From assembly GCA_963599255.1 (NCBI GenBank), contig CAVBWS010000012.1, positions 1-45,871 on the forward strand: a stretch of DNA of 45,871 bases, in the 5' to 3' direction. A model generated the notes under the pieces. It was not told where the DNA came from and searched no databases. It saw nothing but the letters and a program-made list of their open reading frames with translations. This stretch comes from RGIG5612 sp963599255. Lineage in GTDB: Bacteria > Bacillota > Clostridia > Lachnospirales > Lachnospiraceae. A program made the position numbers and the translations under genes. Positions 27,434 to 36,460 of this stretch are shown one piece after another; the stretch's first letter is position 1, and every line of letters starts with the position of its first letter.

Positions 27434-27570
27434 GCAGAGGCGAGATTTTAAAGTACATTTTGATTTATTATGTGAATATTAGTGCAGGCGTTATGTGAAC
27501 ATGAATGCACTTTTATAACATTTATAGGGGAAAGTAAAATAAAAATAAATATGGAAAGGATGGTTTTACA

Positions 27571-29835
27571 ATGGTAAAGAGAAGGATCATGGCAGCGGTA
27601 CTCGTGGCAACCATGGCAGTGGGGATGTGTACTTACGCCGCGGAAGGTGGGCAGCTGACAGGCTCAGAAAACGGGCAGGAGACAGTAGCTTCCGACAAGG
27701 AGTACATCGAAGAGACCCTGAATCTGGCAAACAATGAAAATCAGGAATGGAGTTACAATGAGTCGGCTGATGCCTGGGTGATGTCAGTGGTGACAGCGGT
27801 GGCATATCCGGAACTGGAAGGCCAGCAGGGCGTATCGGTATGTGTGCCGGGAGCATATGTGAAGGGTATCGACACTGACGGAGATGGTACGGCTGATGTG
27901 GCAGCAGGTGAAAATGCTGCAGCTGCCGGTGTACAGGTATATACGGAAGCTGTAAAGGGAAGACTTGTGATTGACTATGATGCACAGATCGTAAGCCCGA
28001 ACGGACAGACATATACAGCAGCTACGGCACCGATTATATTAAATACCGGTGCGGCAGGATACGGATCCTCCAATAACAGCAAGGCTGCAACGACTTATGC
28101 TGCAAATGGTTATATCAATGTGTCCTGTGGCAACAGGGGCAAGCAGGATACTGCCACAGATGCTGACGGAAACATATATTATACAGGTGATGCACCTCTA
28201 TGCCTGGTGGATCAGAAGAACGCAGCAAGATTTATCAGATATAACGTGCTGCTGGGAAATTTGCCGGGAAGCATTGAGCATCTGGTAACCACAGGCGGCT
28301 CAGGCGGCGGCGCACATGCAACGATGTTTGCGGCAACGGGAGATGCACAGGACTTCTATGATTATGAGATCGAATCAGGTGCAGTAGGAATCTATCGCAA
28401 TGAGGACGGTTCATATGCAAATGTTGTGACCATCGACGGCGTGGAGCATGAGATTTCAGACGGTGCATGGGGCTGCGTGGCATATTCGGCAATCACATCC
28501 CTGGCTGAGGGCGATATAAGTATGGCCTTCGAGTATTACATGGATACGACCTACGATTTTAATTCGCCGTTCCAGAAACAGGTGGCTTCATATCTCTCAG
28601 AAGAGTATATGACATATATCAACGATAAGAATCTGTCAGTGGAAGAGTCACAGGTAGGATTCGATCTGAACGGGGATGGTGACCTGGAGGATACGGTGGC
28701 ACTTACGATTGAATATGACGCCGAGAAGTACGCAGATACAAATGGCTATGGCGGTACATATCTGGACTTATATCTGGCAGAGTTTACACAGAATCTTCAG
28801 TGGTATCTGGATAATCTGGACTATGCCGAGGGATGGACTTGGTTTGATGAGAACGGAAGAGCATTGAGTGGCGAGGCAGTGGCACAGATGACATCAGAAG
28901 ATAAAGCAAATGCTTTCATTGAAGGCAGGTATGCTGCAAAATCACAAGGCGGTTCAGGCGGCGGCCCAGGTGGAACACCACCGCAGGGCGGCGCCCCGGG
29001 TGCATCTGAAGGCGGTGAATCAGCCGGCGCAGAATCAGCAGGGGAAGCACCGGAGGCAGCACCGGGCGGCGATGCCATAGCAAATGCTGATGTTGCAGCA
29101 AACAGCACAGGAGACACCATGCTGGTAGGAACGCCGGATGCCGGAACGACCCAGGGAACAGGCAGTACAGTGGATTCTGCTAATTATGCTACATTTGACG
29201 ACATGGTGGCATCTTATAAGGAAGACATAGAAGAGGTAGAGGCCGGAGACAGATATGGCAACAACCAGGTAGAGCTTTATAATCCGCTTAATTATATCGG
29301 AGCTGATGGTACAAACGGACCTCAGTGGATCCGCATTATGATGGGTGCAGCTGAAGGCGATATGTCAATGTTTGCATCACTGAATCTGCAGATTGCATTC
29401 TTAAATGCCGGCACTGACGCTGACATTGAATGGCAGTGGAACGGCGGACATGTGCCGTCAGAGATATTAGGCAGTTCATTTGCATATTACGTAGACAAGA
29501 TGTACGGCGAATATGTATCCGGAGTTGAGGCAGTTAAGGAAGAGGCAGCACCTCTTACCGAAAATGGCGATGCTGAGGAACCGACGGGCGACGACCTTAC
29601 TTCTTGGGTAAATTACGAGGATATTAAGAATGTATCCTTCAGCCTGGCTGATGCGGTGAAATACAGAACAGATAATGCCAGCAAGGCAGTGCCGGGATTC
29701 GATGTTATCGACTACGGTCAGGAGGATTATGTATTCGGCAGCAGCACCAGGGATGCAAGACACTGGAACAGAGCAGTGCTGACGGTATTCGAAGAACATG
29801 CAGATACGCTGGCAGAACTGTTCAATGCAGGCTGA
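27571..29835 (+). CDS. Secreted tannase-like alpha/beta hydrolase
   Basis: 754 residues with a signal peptide (MVKRRIMAAVLVATMAVGMC...). The nucleophile elbow TTGGSGGGAHA places Ser at about residue 244. The late segment QWIRIMMGAAEGDMSMFASL...WQWNGGHVPSE resembles the Asp and His regions of subtype B tannases and feruloyl-esterase-like enzymes (His near 627). NTGAAGYGSSNNS resembles the oxyanion region. A Gly/Pro/Ala/Glu-rich spacer (about 457-505) lies inside the fold, as a surface insertion. The likely role is hydrolysis of plant phenolic or other esters outside the cell; the substrate is unknown. GGAAAGGATGG precedes the ATG. Confidence 0.7.
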   Translation: MVKRRIMAAVLVATMAVGMCTYAAEGGQLTGSENGQETVASDKEYIEETLNLANNENQEWSYNESADAWVMSVVTAVAYPELEGQQGVSVCVPGAYVKGIDTDGDGTADVAAGENAAAAGVQVYTEAVKGRLVIDYDAQIVSPNGQTYTAATAPIILNTGAAGYGSSNNSKAATTYAANGYINVSCGNRGKQDTATDADGNIYYTGDAPLCLVDQKNAARFIRYNVLLGNLPGSIEHLVTTGGSGGGAHATMFAATGDAQDFYDYEIESGAVGIYRNEDGSYANVVTIDGVEHEISDGAWGCVAYSAITSLAEGDISMAFEYYMDTTYDFNSPFQKQVASYLSEEYMTYINDKNLSVEESQVGFDLNGDGDLEDTVALTIEYDAEKYADTNGYGGTYLDLYLAEFTQNLQWYLDNLDYAEGWTWFDENGRALSGEAVAQMTSEDKANAFIEGRYAAKSQGGSGGGPGGTPPQGGAPGASEGGESAGAESAGEAPEAAPGGDAIANADVAANSTGDTMLVGTPDAGTTQGTGSTVDSANYATFDDMVASYKEDIEEVEAGDRYGNNQVELYNPLNYIGADGTNGPQWIRIMMGAAEGDMSMFASLNLQIAFLNAGTDADIEWQWNGGHVPSEILGSSFAYYVDKMYGEYVSGVEAVKEEAAPLTENGDAEEPTGDDLTSWVNYEDIKNVSFSLADAVKYRTDNASKAVPGFDVIDYGQEDYVFGSSTRDARHWNRAVLTVFEEHADTLAELFNAG

Positions 29836-29871
29836 TAATTTACAGAAGTATCTAGCGTAAGCTGTAGTTTC

Positions 29872-29933
29872 GATGAAACTGGTTAGTACGAGTTGAAGTG
29901 CTGATGAGATTGGCTAGTATGAACTGAAATATT
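29872..29933 (+). repeat. Two imperfect 31-base tandem copies
   Basis: Copy 1 (29872-29902) and copy 2 (29903-29933) match at 22 of 31 bases; all nine differences are transitions. A third, more diverged copy may precede them. They lie in the leader of the HD-domain gene. Confidence 0.55.
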
Positions 29934-29962
29934 TAACAAGAGAAGTAGGGAGATTATTTCAA

Positions 29963-30460
29963 ATGATCACAGACGAGCTGATTATAAAAATGACCGAATT
30001 TAATGCCGGGGATCCTAAGCGGATTCAGCATTTTATAAAGGTGTATGAATTCGCACACGTAATCGCAGTGCAGGAAGGACTGAATGAGGAGACCCGCGGA
30101 ATTCTGGATATTGCATCCATAATGCACGATATCGGCATCAGGCCATCAGAAGAAAAGTATGGCCGTTGTGACGGAAAACTTCAGGAAAAGGAAGGTCCGG
30201 CATATGCCAGAGATATGTTGGCAGATTTTCCGGAGGTCACAGCAAAAGAAACTGAGCGCGTGTGCTATCTGATAGCTCACCACCACACATATGAGAATGT
30301 GGATGGTCTTGACTACAGGATCCTTCTGGAAGCAGACTTCCTTGTAAATGCCATGGAGGATGATCTGAAGAAGGAGGCAATCATTAATTTCAGGAACAAG
30401 GTCTTCGAAACCAGAACTGGTAAGCATCTGCTAGATACCATGTTTGGATTGTCGGATTGA
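29963..30460 (+). CDS. HD-domain phosphohydrolase
   Basis: 165 residues with the HD metal-binding pattern: an early His (IQHFIKVYEFAHVIA), the HD pair in IASIMHDIGI, YLIAHHHTYENV, and a later Asp (LLEADFLVNAM). HD proteins hydrolyse phosphate esters or nucleotides; this short form has no partner domain, so the substrate cannot be predicted. GGGAG precedes the ATG, and a strong terminator follows. Confidence 0.83.
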   Translation: MITDELIIKMTEFNAGDPKRIQHFIKVYEFAHVIAVQEGLNEETRGILDIASIMHDIGIRPSEEKYGRCDGKLQEKEGPAYARDMLADFPEVTAKETERVCYLIAHHHTYENVDGLDYRILLEADFLVNAMEDDLKKEAIINFRNKVFETRTGKHLLDTMFGLSD

Positions 30461-30479
30461 ATTAAAAATTACAAAGTTT

Positions 30480-30531
30480 AAAAGGGCTGCTGCACTGTTG
30501 ACTATAGGCCAACGGTACGCAGCCCTTTTTG
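30480..30531 (+). terminator. Rho-independent terminator after the HD-domain gene
   Basis: AAAAGGGCTGC (30480-30490) pairs with GCAGCCCTTTTT (30519-30530). Confidence 0.9.
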
Positions 30532-30582
30532 CAGATAAATAATAGAAGAAAATGAAGGGCTGTCCATTTTTTTAAATATTAG

Positions 30583-30610
30583 TTGACAACAACTAGCTGT
30601 CTAGTAAAAT
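30583..30610 (+). promoter_or_regulatory. Promoter with embedded operator-like element
   Basis: TTGACA (30583-30588), a 16-base spacer and TAAAAT (30605-30610). The spacer contains CTAGCTGTCTAG, so a bound protein would block the polymerase. No convincing gene follows until prfC, 367 bases later. Confidence 0.6.
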
Positions 30611-30660
30611 TATATGGGTCGCTAGCTGTCTAGTTTGTATTATAGCAGATAGACAGCTAG
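30593..30660. repeat. Three copies of CTAGCTGTCTAG
   Basis: Two direct copies (30593-30604 and 30622-30633) are 29 bases apart. A third, inverted copy (30649-30660) has one mismatch. Each is a near-palindrome (CTAG-N4-CTAG). The array looks like operators for a dimeric repressor of MarR or TetR size, but no such regulator is nearby. Confidence 0.65.
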
Positions 30661-30833
30661 TCGAAAAAATAAAAAGTTCTTGTCGCAGGACAAAGAAATT
30701 TTAAGCAAACGGCAACGGTTTCTTGTGACAGTGATTATGTTGCATAGAAAACAAGCTAGAGATGATTATTCAGAACACCCATATACACAGTATTACAGCT
30801 TAGAAACATTTGTTTTACTTGTATGTAAGTTCA

Positions 30834-30902
30834 CCAGATGGATTTATAAAAATCAGCGAGCCATGTCTCGCGAAATGAGTTGATTTTTATAAATTCATCT
30901 GG
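30834..30902. repeat. Long 22-base-arm inverted repeat before prfC
   Basis: The left arm (30834-30855) starts CCAGATGGATTTATAA; the right arm (30881-30902) is its complement with one G/A difference that still pairs as G-U in RNA. A nested GCGAG/CTCGC stem (30856-30871) lies inside. No T-tract follows. It could be a structured leader of prfC or the trace of a small palindromic mobile element. Confidence 0.6.
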
Positions 30903-30976
30903 TTCTGAGAAATTTTATATATAGATACACATATAGAAATAGCAACAATCATAGAATTAGTAAGGATCAGATAGGC

Positions 30977-32566
30977 GTGAGTTTAAAACAGGAAATAGAG
31001 AAGAGACGAACCTTTGCGATCATTTCGCACCCGGACGCAGGCAAGACAACTCTGACAGAGAAGTTCTTGCTGTACGGTGGGGCAATTAATCTGGCAGGTT
31101 CAGTTAAGGGTAAAGCAACAGCAAGACATGCAGTCTCTGACTGGATGGAGATAGAGAAGCAGAGAGGAATCTCTGTTACATCATCAGTACTTCAATTTAA
31201 TTACAACGGATATTGCATTAACATTTTGGATACGCCGGGACACCAGGATTTCTCAGAGGACACTTACAGAACGCTGATGGCAGCGGACTCAGCAGTCATG
31301 GTCATCGATGCCAGCAAGGGTGTCGAGGCACAGACCAGGAAGCTCTTCAAGGTCTGCGTTATGAGACACATACCCATCTTTACCTTCATTAATAAAATGG
31401 ACAGAGAGGCCAATGACACCTTCGATCTTTTAGACGAGATAGAGACAGAACTGGGCATCGCCACATATCCTATCAATTGGCCCATCGGCTCGGGTAAGGA
31501 ATTTAAGGGCGTGTATGACAGAAATACAAGAAGCGTGCTGACATTTGCTGATACCCAGAGCGGCACCAAGGAAGGCACCTCCAAGACCATTGCGATAGAC
31601 GATCCTGCACTGGCAGATGAAATCGGTCAGGCCAGATATGACACCTTGACTGAGGAATTGGAACTTATAGACGGTGCAGGAGCCGAATTCGACCTGGAAC
31701 AGGTAACAAAAGGTGAGCTGTCCCCAGTATTTTTCGGATCAGCGCTCACCAACTTCGGCGTTGAGACATTCTTAGATCACTTCCTTAAGATGACGTATGC
31801 ACCGCGAGGTCGAATGTCTGACAAGGGCGAGATTGACCCATTCAGCGAGGACTTTTCAGCATTTGTATTCAAGATACAGGCCAATATGAACAAAAATCAT
31901 AGGGACAGGATAGCATTTGCACGCATATGCTCCGGCAAATACACCTCAGGCATGGAAGTATATCACGTGCAGGGAGGAAAATCGCTGAAGCTTACGCAGT
32001 CCACGCAGATGGTGGCAGATGAGCGTAAGATGGTGACGGAAGCCTACGCAGGAGATATTATCGGATTATTCGATCCGGGAATATATTCGATTGGCGATAC
32101 GCTGACCACATCGAAAGAAAAATTCAAATATGAAGGAATTCCGACATTTGCACCGGAGCATTTCGCAAGGTGCAGGATCGTAGATTCCATGAAACGTAAG
32201 CAGTATGTGAAGGGTGTGACACAGATCGCACAGGAAGGTGCAATCCAGATCTTCCAGGAATTCAACAGCGGTATGGAAGAAATCATCGTTGGCGTGGTCG
32301 GCGTGCTGCAGTTTGATGTGCTGAAGTTCAGGATGCAGAGCGAGTACGGCGTCGAGATCAGGCTAGAGCCACTGCCTTATGAGCATATCAGGTGGATTGC
32401 TAATAAAGATGAGATCGATGTTAATTCTATCAGCGGCACCAGTGATATGAAGAAAATCGTGGATATGAAGGGCAATCCGCTGCTGCTGTGGATCAACAGT
32501 TGGAGTATAAAGATGACGTTGGAGAGGACGCCGGGACTGCAGTTGGAGGAGTTTAGCCGCAACTGA
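30977..32566 (+). CDS. prfC: Peptide chain release factor 3
   Basis: GTPase that recycles RF1/RF2 after termination. G1 is SHPDAGKTT, G3 is DTPGHQDF and G4 is NKMD. WMEIEKQRGISVTSSV is the RF3 switch I region. 529 residues is normal. The start is GTG 30977, with AAGGAT about ten bases upstream. The long AT-rich leader (30610-30976) is unusual for this gene and holds a large inverted repeat. Confidence 0.95.
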   Translation: MSLKQEIEKRRTFAIISHPDAGKTTLTEKFLLYGGAINLAGSVKGKATARHAVSDWMEIEKQRGISVTSSVLQFNYNGYCINILDTPGHQDFSEDTYRTLMAADSAVMVIDASKGVEAQTRKLFKVCVMRHIPIFTFINKMDREANDTFDLLDEIETELGIATYPINWPIGSGKEFKGVYDRNTRSVLTFADTQSGTKEGTSKTIAIDDPALADEIGQARYDTLTEELELIDGAGAEFDLEQVTKGELSPVFFGSALTNFGVETFLDHFLKMTYAPRGRMSDKGEIDPFSEDFSAFVFKIQANMNKNHRDRIAFARICSGKYTSGMEVYHVQGGKSLKLTQSTQMVADERKMVTEAYAGDIIGLFDPGIYSIGDTLTTSKEKFKYEGIPTFAPEHFARCRIVDSMKRKQYVKGVTQIAQEGAIQIFQEFNSGMEEIIVGVVGVLQFDVLKFRMQSEYGVEIRLEPLPYEHIRWIANKDEIDVNSISGTSDMKKIVDMKGNPLLLWINSWSIKMTLERTPGLQLEEFSRN

Positions 32567-32662
32567 TGCCAGGCAGGGTGAGAGCGGCGCAGTTGAAGAT
32601 CGCGATGCGCGCTGTGAACCTCGGCGATGCGGTTCACTGCTCGAAATCGCCTTCGCTGATGG

Positions 32663-32691
32663 ATTTCTCGCAGTGACCGCGCCGTCCCAGT
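32663..32691. repeat. Dispersed intergenic repeat, copy 3
   Basis: Matches 128-156 at 25 of 29 bases, with only transitions. The surrounding spacer (32567-32760) also holds GTGAACC/GGTTCAC arms and three related GCGCAGTTGAA-like words, so it appears to be built of degenerate repeats. No gene is seen in it. Confidence 0.55.
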
Positions 32692-32760
32692 GCGCAATTG
32701 AAATCTGGAAAGCGACGCAGATTGAAACAGTACATGACAAGATAATATGAGGATAACGGT

Positions 32761-33657
32761 ATGAAGGTATTATCATTCGGATCATTAAACATAGACTATA
32801 ATTACAAACTTGACCACATTGTGGCACCGGGGGAGACGATATCGGATCACGGTCTGGTGGTTACTGTGGGCGGCAAGGGACTGAATCAGTCTGTTGCTCT
32901 TAGTAAGGCCGGTGCTGATGTATGGCATGCGGGCATCATCGGGACCGATGGTATGATGCTGAAGGAGTGTCTGGAAAATGCAGGAGTTAACACGGAGCTG
33001 CTTAAGATAGATCCTGTTAACAAGAGCGGTCACACCATTATACAGATAGAAGATGGTACGGCTCAGAACTGCATTATCGTTCATGCCGGAACTAATGGCA
33101 TGGTGGATGAGGAATACATCGATGAGGTGGTTAAGCATTTCGAGGCTGGTGATTATGTGGTATTTCAAAATGAGATCAGCAATGTAGAGCTGGCAATGGA
33201 GAAATGCAAGGCCAATGGCATGAAGGTGGTATTTAATCCGTCACCGATGACCAGGGAACTTGCTATATCAGATATTTATCAGTACGTTGATGAATTGTTT
33301 ATAAATGAGATCGAAGGCAATCAGATGACGGGAAAGACCGACCCTGAGGAGATATGCCGTGAGATGAAGAGATTGTGGCCTAAATGCCGCACTATTCTTA
33401 CATTGGGTTCAGATGGATCCATCATACTGAATGAAGACGGAACATTTATACGTCAGCGTGCATATCTGTGCAAGGCAGTGGACACAACAGGTGCCGGGGA
33501 TACCTTCTCGGGATATGTAACTGCGATGAGTGCAGCAGGCGAGGATATCAGGGAAGCACTGGATACGGCCAGCAGGGCATCATCATTGGCAGTCAGAAAG
33601 ATGGGTGCAGCAGGTGCGATACCGACGATGGCTGAAGTATTGGCGGCTGAGTTTTAA
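32761..33657 (+). CDS. Ribokinase-like PfkB-family sugar kinase
   Basis: 298 residues. The N-terminal SFGSLNIDYNYKLDHIVAPGETI and VVTVGGKGLNQSVALSKAGADV form the sugar-binding site of the ribokinase family. VDTTGAGDTFSGYVTAM near residues 240-256 holds the anion hole and catalytic Asp. The fold and length fit ribokinase, but no ribose transporter or isomerase is adjacent, so the sugar (ribose, deoxyribose or another) is not certain. It is the last ordinary gene before the RiPP locus. Confidence 0.9.
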   Translation: MKVLSFGSLNIDYNYKLDHIVAPGETISDHGLVVTVGGKGLNQSVALSKAGADVWHAGIIGTDGMMLKECLENAGVNTELLKIDPVNKSGHTIIQIEDGTAQNCIIVHAGTNGMVDEEYIDEVVKHFEAGDYVVFQNEISNVELAMEKCKANGMKVVFNPSPMTRELAISDIYQYVDELFINEIEGNQMTGKTDPEEICREMKRLWPKCRTILTLGSDGSIILNEDGTFIRQRAYLCKAVDTTGAGDTFSGYVTAMSAAGEDIREALDTASRASSLAVRKMGAAGAIPTMAEVLAAEF

Positions 33658-33772
33658 TGCAGCATCAGGGTTCTGATGACAGTGTAAATATCGACCAGCA
33701 CAAGTGTGTCTGACCTGCAGGTGGGCTCCCGGTTACAGATTTTACATGAGCGCAAGCAGAATGGAGAACATT

Positions 33773-34249
33773 ATGAATGATAAACTTTTTAGAAGGTCAA
33801 GTCTGAGCAGAGTAAATTCCCCGGAGCAGCTCAATGAGTATATCAGAGTTGCCAATCCTGGTGTCTGGCTGATACTTGCCGCGATTATATGTCTACTTAT
33901 TGGAGCGCTTACATGGGGTGTGTTCGGAATCGTTGAGACCAAGGTTCCGGCCTGCATTGTTGTAAGCGACGGCGAGGCAGCCGGTTATATTTCTGAGGAC
34001 AGAATCAGTCTTCTGGAAGAGGGCATGACATTTACTGTCGGTTCTTATACAGGCAGCATCCTCAGCATCAGTGATAAGCCGGTCAGAGCCGGTGATAAGG
34101 CCAATTCTTATCTGCTGTATCAGGCAGGCCTTAGTGAGGACGATTATTGCTACGAAGTTGAACTCAGGATAGACAATATGCCGGATGGGGCTTATGCAGA
34201 AGAACTCACGGTTGAACGCGTACATCCGATATCATTTATTGCAAGGTAG
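33773..34249 (+). CDS. Short NHLM-type HlyD adaptor protein
   Basis: 158 residues. The start (RVNSPEQLNEYIRVANPGVWLILAAIICLLIGALTWGVFG) is the characteristic N terminus and single membrane helix of NHLM bacteriocin secretion proteins (HlyD-like). A short outer domain follows with a lipoyl-like end (VERVHPISFIAR). Family members are usually about twice as long; the coiled-coil hairpin appears to be missing. It is predicted to work with the two ABC proteins directly downstream (10-base gap). ATG 33773 is chosen for TGGAG upstream; the frame extends to 33704. Confidence 0.75.
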   Translation: MNDKLFRRSSLSRVNSPEQLNEYIRVANPGVWLILAAIICLLIGALTWGVFGIVETKVPACIVVSDGEAAGYISEDRISLLEEGMTFTVGSYTGSILSISDKPVRAGDKANSYLLYQAGLSEDDYCYEVELRIDNMPDGAYAEELTVERVHPISFIAR

Positions 34250-34259
34250 AGGGGCGATT

Positions 34260-36446
34260 ATGGGAATGTTCAGAAAAATACCATCGAAGCCGCTTGAATC
34301 AGGCGTTGCCAAGGTGCCTGTCGTTATACAGCTGGAGGCACTGGAGTGCGGCGCAGCTTGTCTTGCCATGATACTAGCCTTTTACGGGAAATGGATTCCT
34401 CTGGAACAGGTGCGCGTTGACTGCGGAGTGTCCCGAGACGGATCAAAAGCAGCAAATGTGCTTAAGGCGGCGAGAAATTATAAACTTAGCGCCAAAGGAT
34501 ACCGATACGAGCCGGCGATCCTCAGAGAAAGAGGAAAGTTTCCGTGCATAATACACTGGAATTTTAATCATTTCGTGGTTTTAAACGGATTTAAAGGAGA
34601 TAAGGCTGTCATAAATGATCCGGCCAAGGGAACATACAGTGTCTCCATGGAGGTATTTGACCGGTCATTTACGGGAATCTGCTTAATGTTTGCTCCGGAG
34701 GAGGACTTCGAGCCTCAGGGCAAGCCTAAGAGCCTCACGAAATTTTTCGCAAAGCAGTTGGAGGGTACCGGAAGTGTATTCGCATTTGTGGTTATAACAA
34801 CCATGATAATGTCTCTTATAGGTATTATTACGCCGGGATTTTCAAATGTATTTGCAGACAGACTGCTCTCAGGTAATGATCCGGAGTGGTTTATGCCATT
34901 TATGATAGGCATATCTGCGCTTGCTGTCCTACAGATCATTACATCCTGGATACAGGCCACCTATTCTCTTAAGGCTAACGGCAAGATAGCCATAGTGGCC
35001 AATAGTGAATACATGTGGCATGTGCTCAGAATGCCGATGGAATTCTTCTCCCAGCGAATGGCGGGAGATATAGCAGGACGCCGCAGCAAAAATGAAACCA
35101 TAGCAAGTGAGATCATAGCTACCTTTGCCCCGCTTTTAATACAGGCAGGTATGCTTATTTTCTATATATTCTTCATGATCCGTTACAGCTGGATCATGTC
35201 ACTTATCGGAATAATTTCAATAGTTATCAATCTGATCGTCGGTCATTATATCTCTAAAAAGCGTGTGGATATTACGCGAGTTATCAGCCGCGATAACGGC
35301 AAACTCATGGGCGCTACGGTTGCCGGCATCGGAATGATCGAATCCATCAAATCTTCCGGAGCAGAAAGCGGATATTTTGAAAAATGGGCCGGTTATCAGG
35401 CCGGCGCCAATGCGGGAACTGTGAAATTTAATAAAATCAATGCTTATATGGGACTTGTCCCGTCAACGATTTCCATGCTTGCTAATGCAATTGTACTTAT
35501 GGGCAGCGTATATCTGTGCCAGAAGGGTGAGTGGACCATCGGTATGATCACGGCATTTTCCGGTTTCTTAAGCGCCTTTATGGCACCTGCTACCCAGTTT
35601 GTAGAGGCATCACAGAACCTTCAGGAGATGCGCACCGATATGGAGCGCATAGAAGATGTCATGGAATATCCTACAGACATTAAATACAGCGGTGAGACGC
35701 CGTCTGAGGGCGCTGAATTAAGAAAACTGTCAGGACGCGTTGAGTTAAAACACGTGACATTCGGATATTCGCGTCTCGATGCGCCGCTTATAGAAGATTT
35801 CTCTATGACACTGGAGCAGGGGCAGCGAGTGGCCTTCGTAGGATCGTCCGGATGCGGCAAATCCACTCTCTCCAAGCTCATATCAGGCTTATATAAACCT
35901 TGGTCGGGAGAGATACTCTTCGACGGCAAGCCGATAAGTGAAATAGATCACAATGTATTTACGGGATCGCTCTCAGTCATAGACCAGGATATAATCCTGT
36001 TTGAGGATACCATAGCTAATAATATTAAGATGTGGGACAGTTCTATTGAGGACTTTGAGATGATACTTGCTGCCCGTGATGCTCAGATTCACGATGATAT
36101 TATGCAGCGTGACGGCGGATATCAGAATAAACTGCTTGAAGGCGGCAGAAACCTCTCGGGAGGACAGCGGCAGCGTCTTGAGATCGCGAGAGTGCTGGCA
36201 GAGGATCCTACCATTATCATTATGGATGAGGCCACATCCGCACTTGATGCCAAAACAGAATATAATGTTGTCAGATCGATACATGACAGGGGCATTACCT
36301 GCATCGTGGTCGCACACAGATTAAGTACAATACGTGACTGTGACGAGATCATAGTTTTAGACAAAGGTAAGGTAGTTGAGAGAGGAACTCATGCGGAGCT
36401 TATGGCACTGGGCGGGGCTTATACTCAGCTTATTTCAAATGAATAA
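34260..36446 (+). CDS. NHLM peptide exporter: C39 peptidase-ABC transporter
   Basis: 728 residues. The C39 peptidase (1-~145) has its catalytic Cys30 in LEALECGAACLAMI, His104 in NFNHFVVL and Asp120 in VINDPAKG. A six-helix transporter domain follows, then an ATPase with GSSGCGKST, LSGGQRQRLEIARV and IIMDEATSALD. Such proteins cut the leader after a Gly-Gly-like site while exporting the peptide. The precursor at 38.8 kb ends its leader in VAAG, fitting this enzyme. The frame opens earlier (34185), but ATG 34260 after GAGGGGCG avoids overlap with the adaptor gene. Confidence 0.93.
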   Translation: MGMFRKIPSKPLESGVAKVPVVIQLEALECGAACLAMILAFYGKWIPLEQVRVDCGVSRDGSKAANVLKAARNYKLSAKGYRYEPAILRERGKFPCIIHWNFNHFVVLNGFKGDKAVINDPAKGTYSVSMEVFDRSFTGICLMFAPEEDFEPQGKPKSLTKFFAKQLEGTGSVFAFVVITTMIMSLIGIITPGFSNVFADRLLSGNDPEWFMPFMIGISALAVLQIITSWIQATYSLKANGKIAIVANSEYMWHVLRMPMEFFSQRMAGDIAGRRSKNETIASEIIATFAPLLIQAGMLIFYIFFMIRYSWIMSLIGIISIVINLIVGHYISKKRVDITRVISRDNGKLMGATVAGIGMIESIKSSGAESGYFEKWAGYQAGANAGTVKFNKINAYMGLVPSTISMLANAIVLMGSVYLCQKGEWTIGMITAFSGFLSAFMAPATQFVEASQNLQEMRTDMERIEDVMEYPTDIKYSGETPSEGAELRKLSGRVELKHVTFGYSRLDAPLIEDFSMTLEQGQRVAFVGSSGCGKSTLSKLISGLYKPWSGEILFDGKPISEIDHNVFTGSLSVIDQDIILFEDTIANNIKMWDSSIEDFEMILAARDAQIHDDIMQRDGGYQNKLLEGGRNLSGGQRQRLEIARVLAEDPTIIIMDEATSALDAKTEYNVVRSIHDRGITCIVVAHRLSTIRDCDEIIVLDKGKVVERGTHAELMALGGAYTQLISNE

Positions 36447-36460
36447 AGGAGACACCGGAC

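Noticed and set aside
30593..30660. CRISPR-like repeat array
   Set aside because: Only three 12-base units with unequal gaps and mixed orientation; operator sites are a better fit.
30680..30883. 67-codon frame starting with TTG before prfC
   Set aside because: No ribosome site, and its end lies inside a palindrome; no family resemblance.
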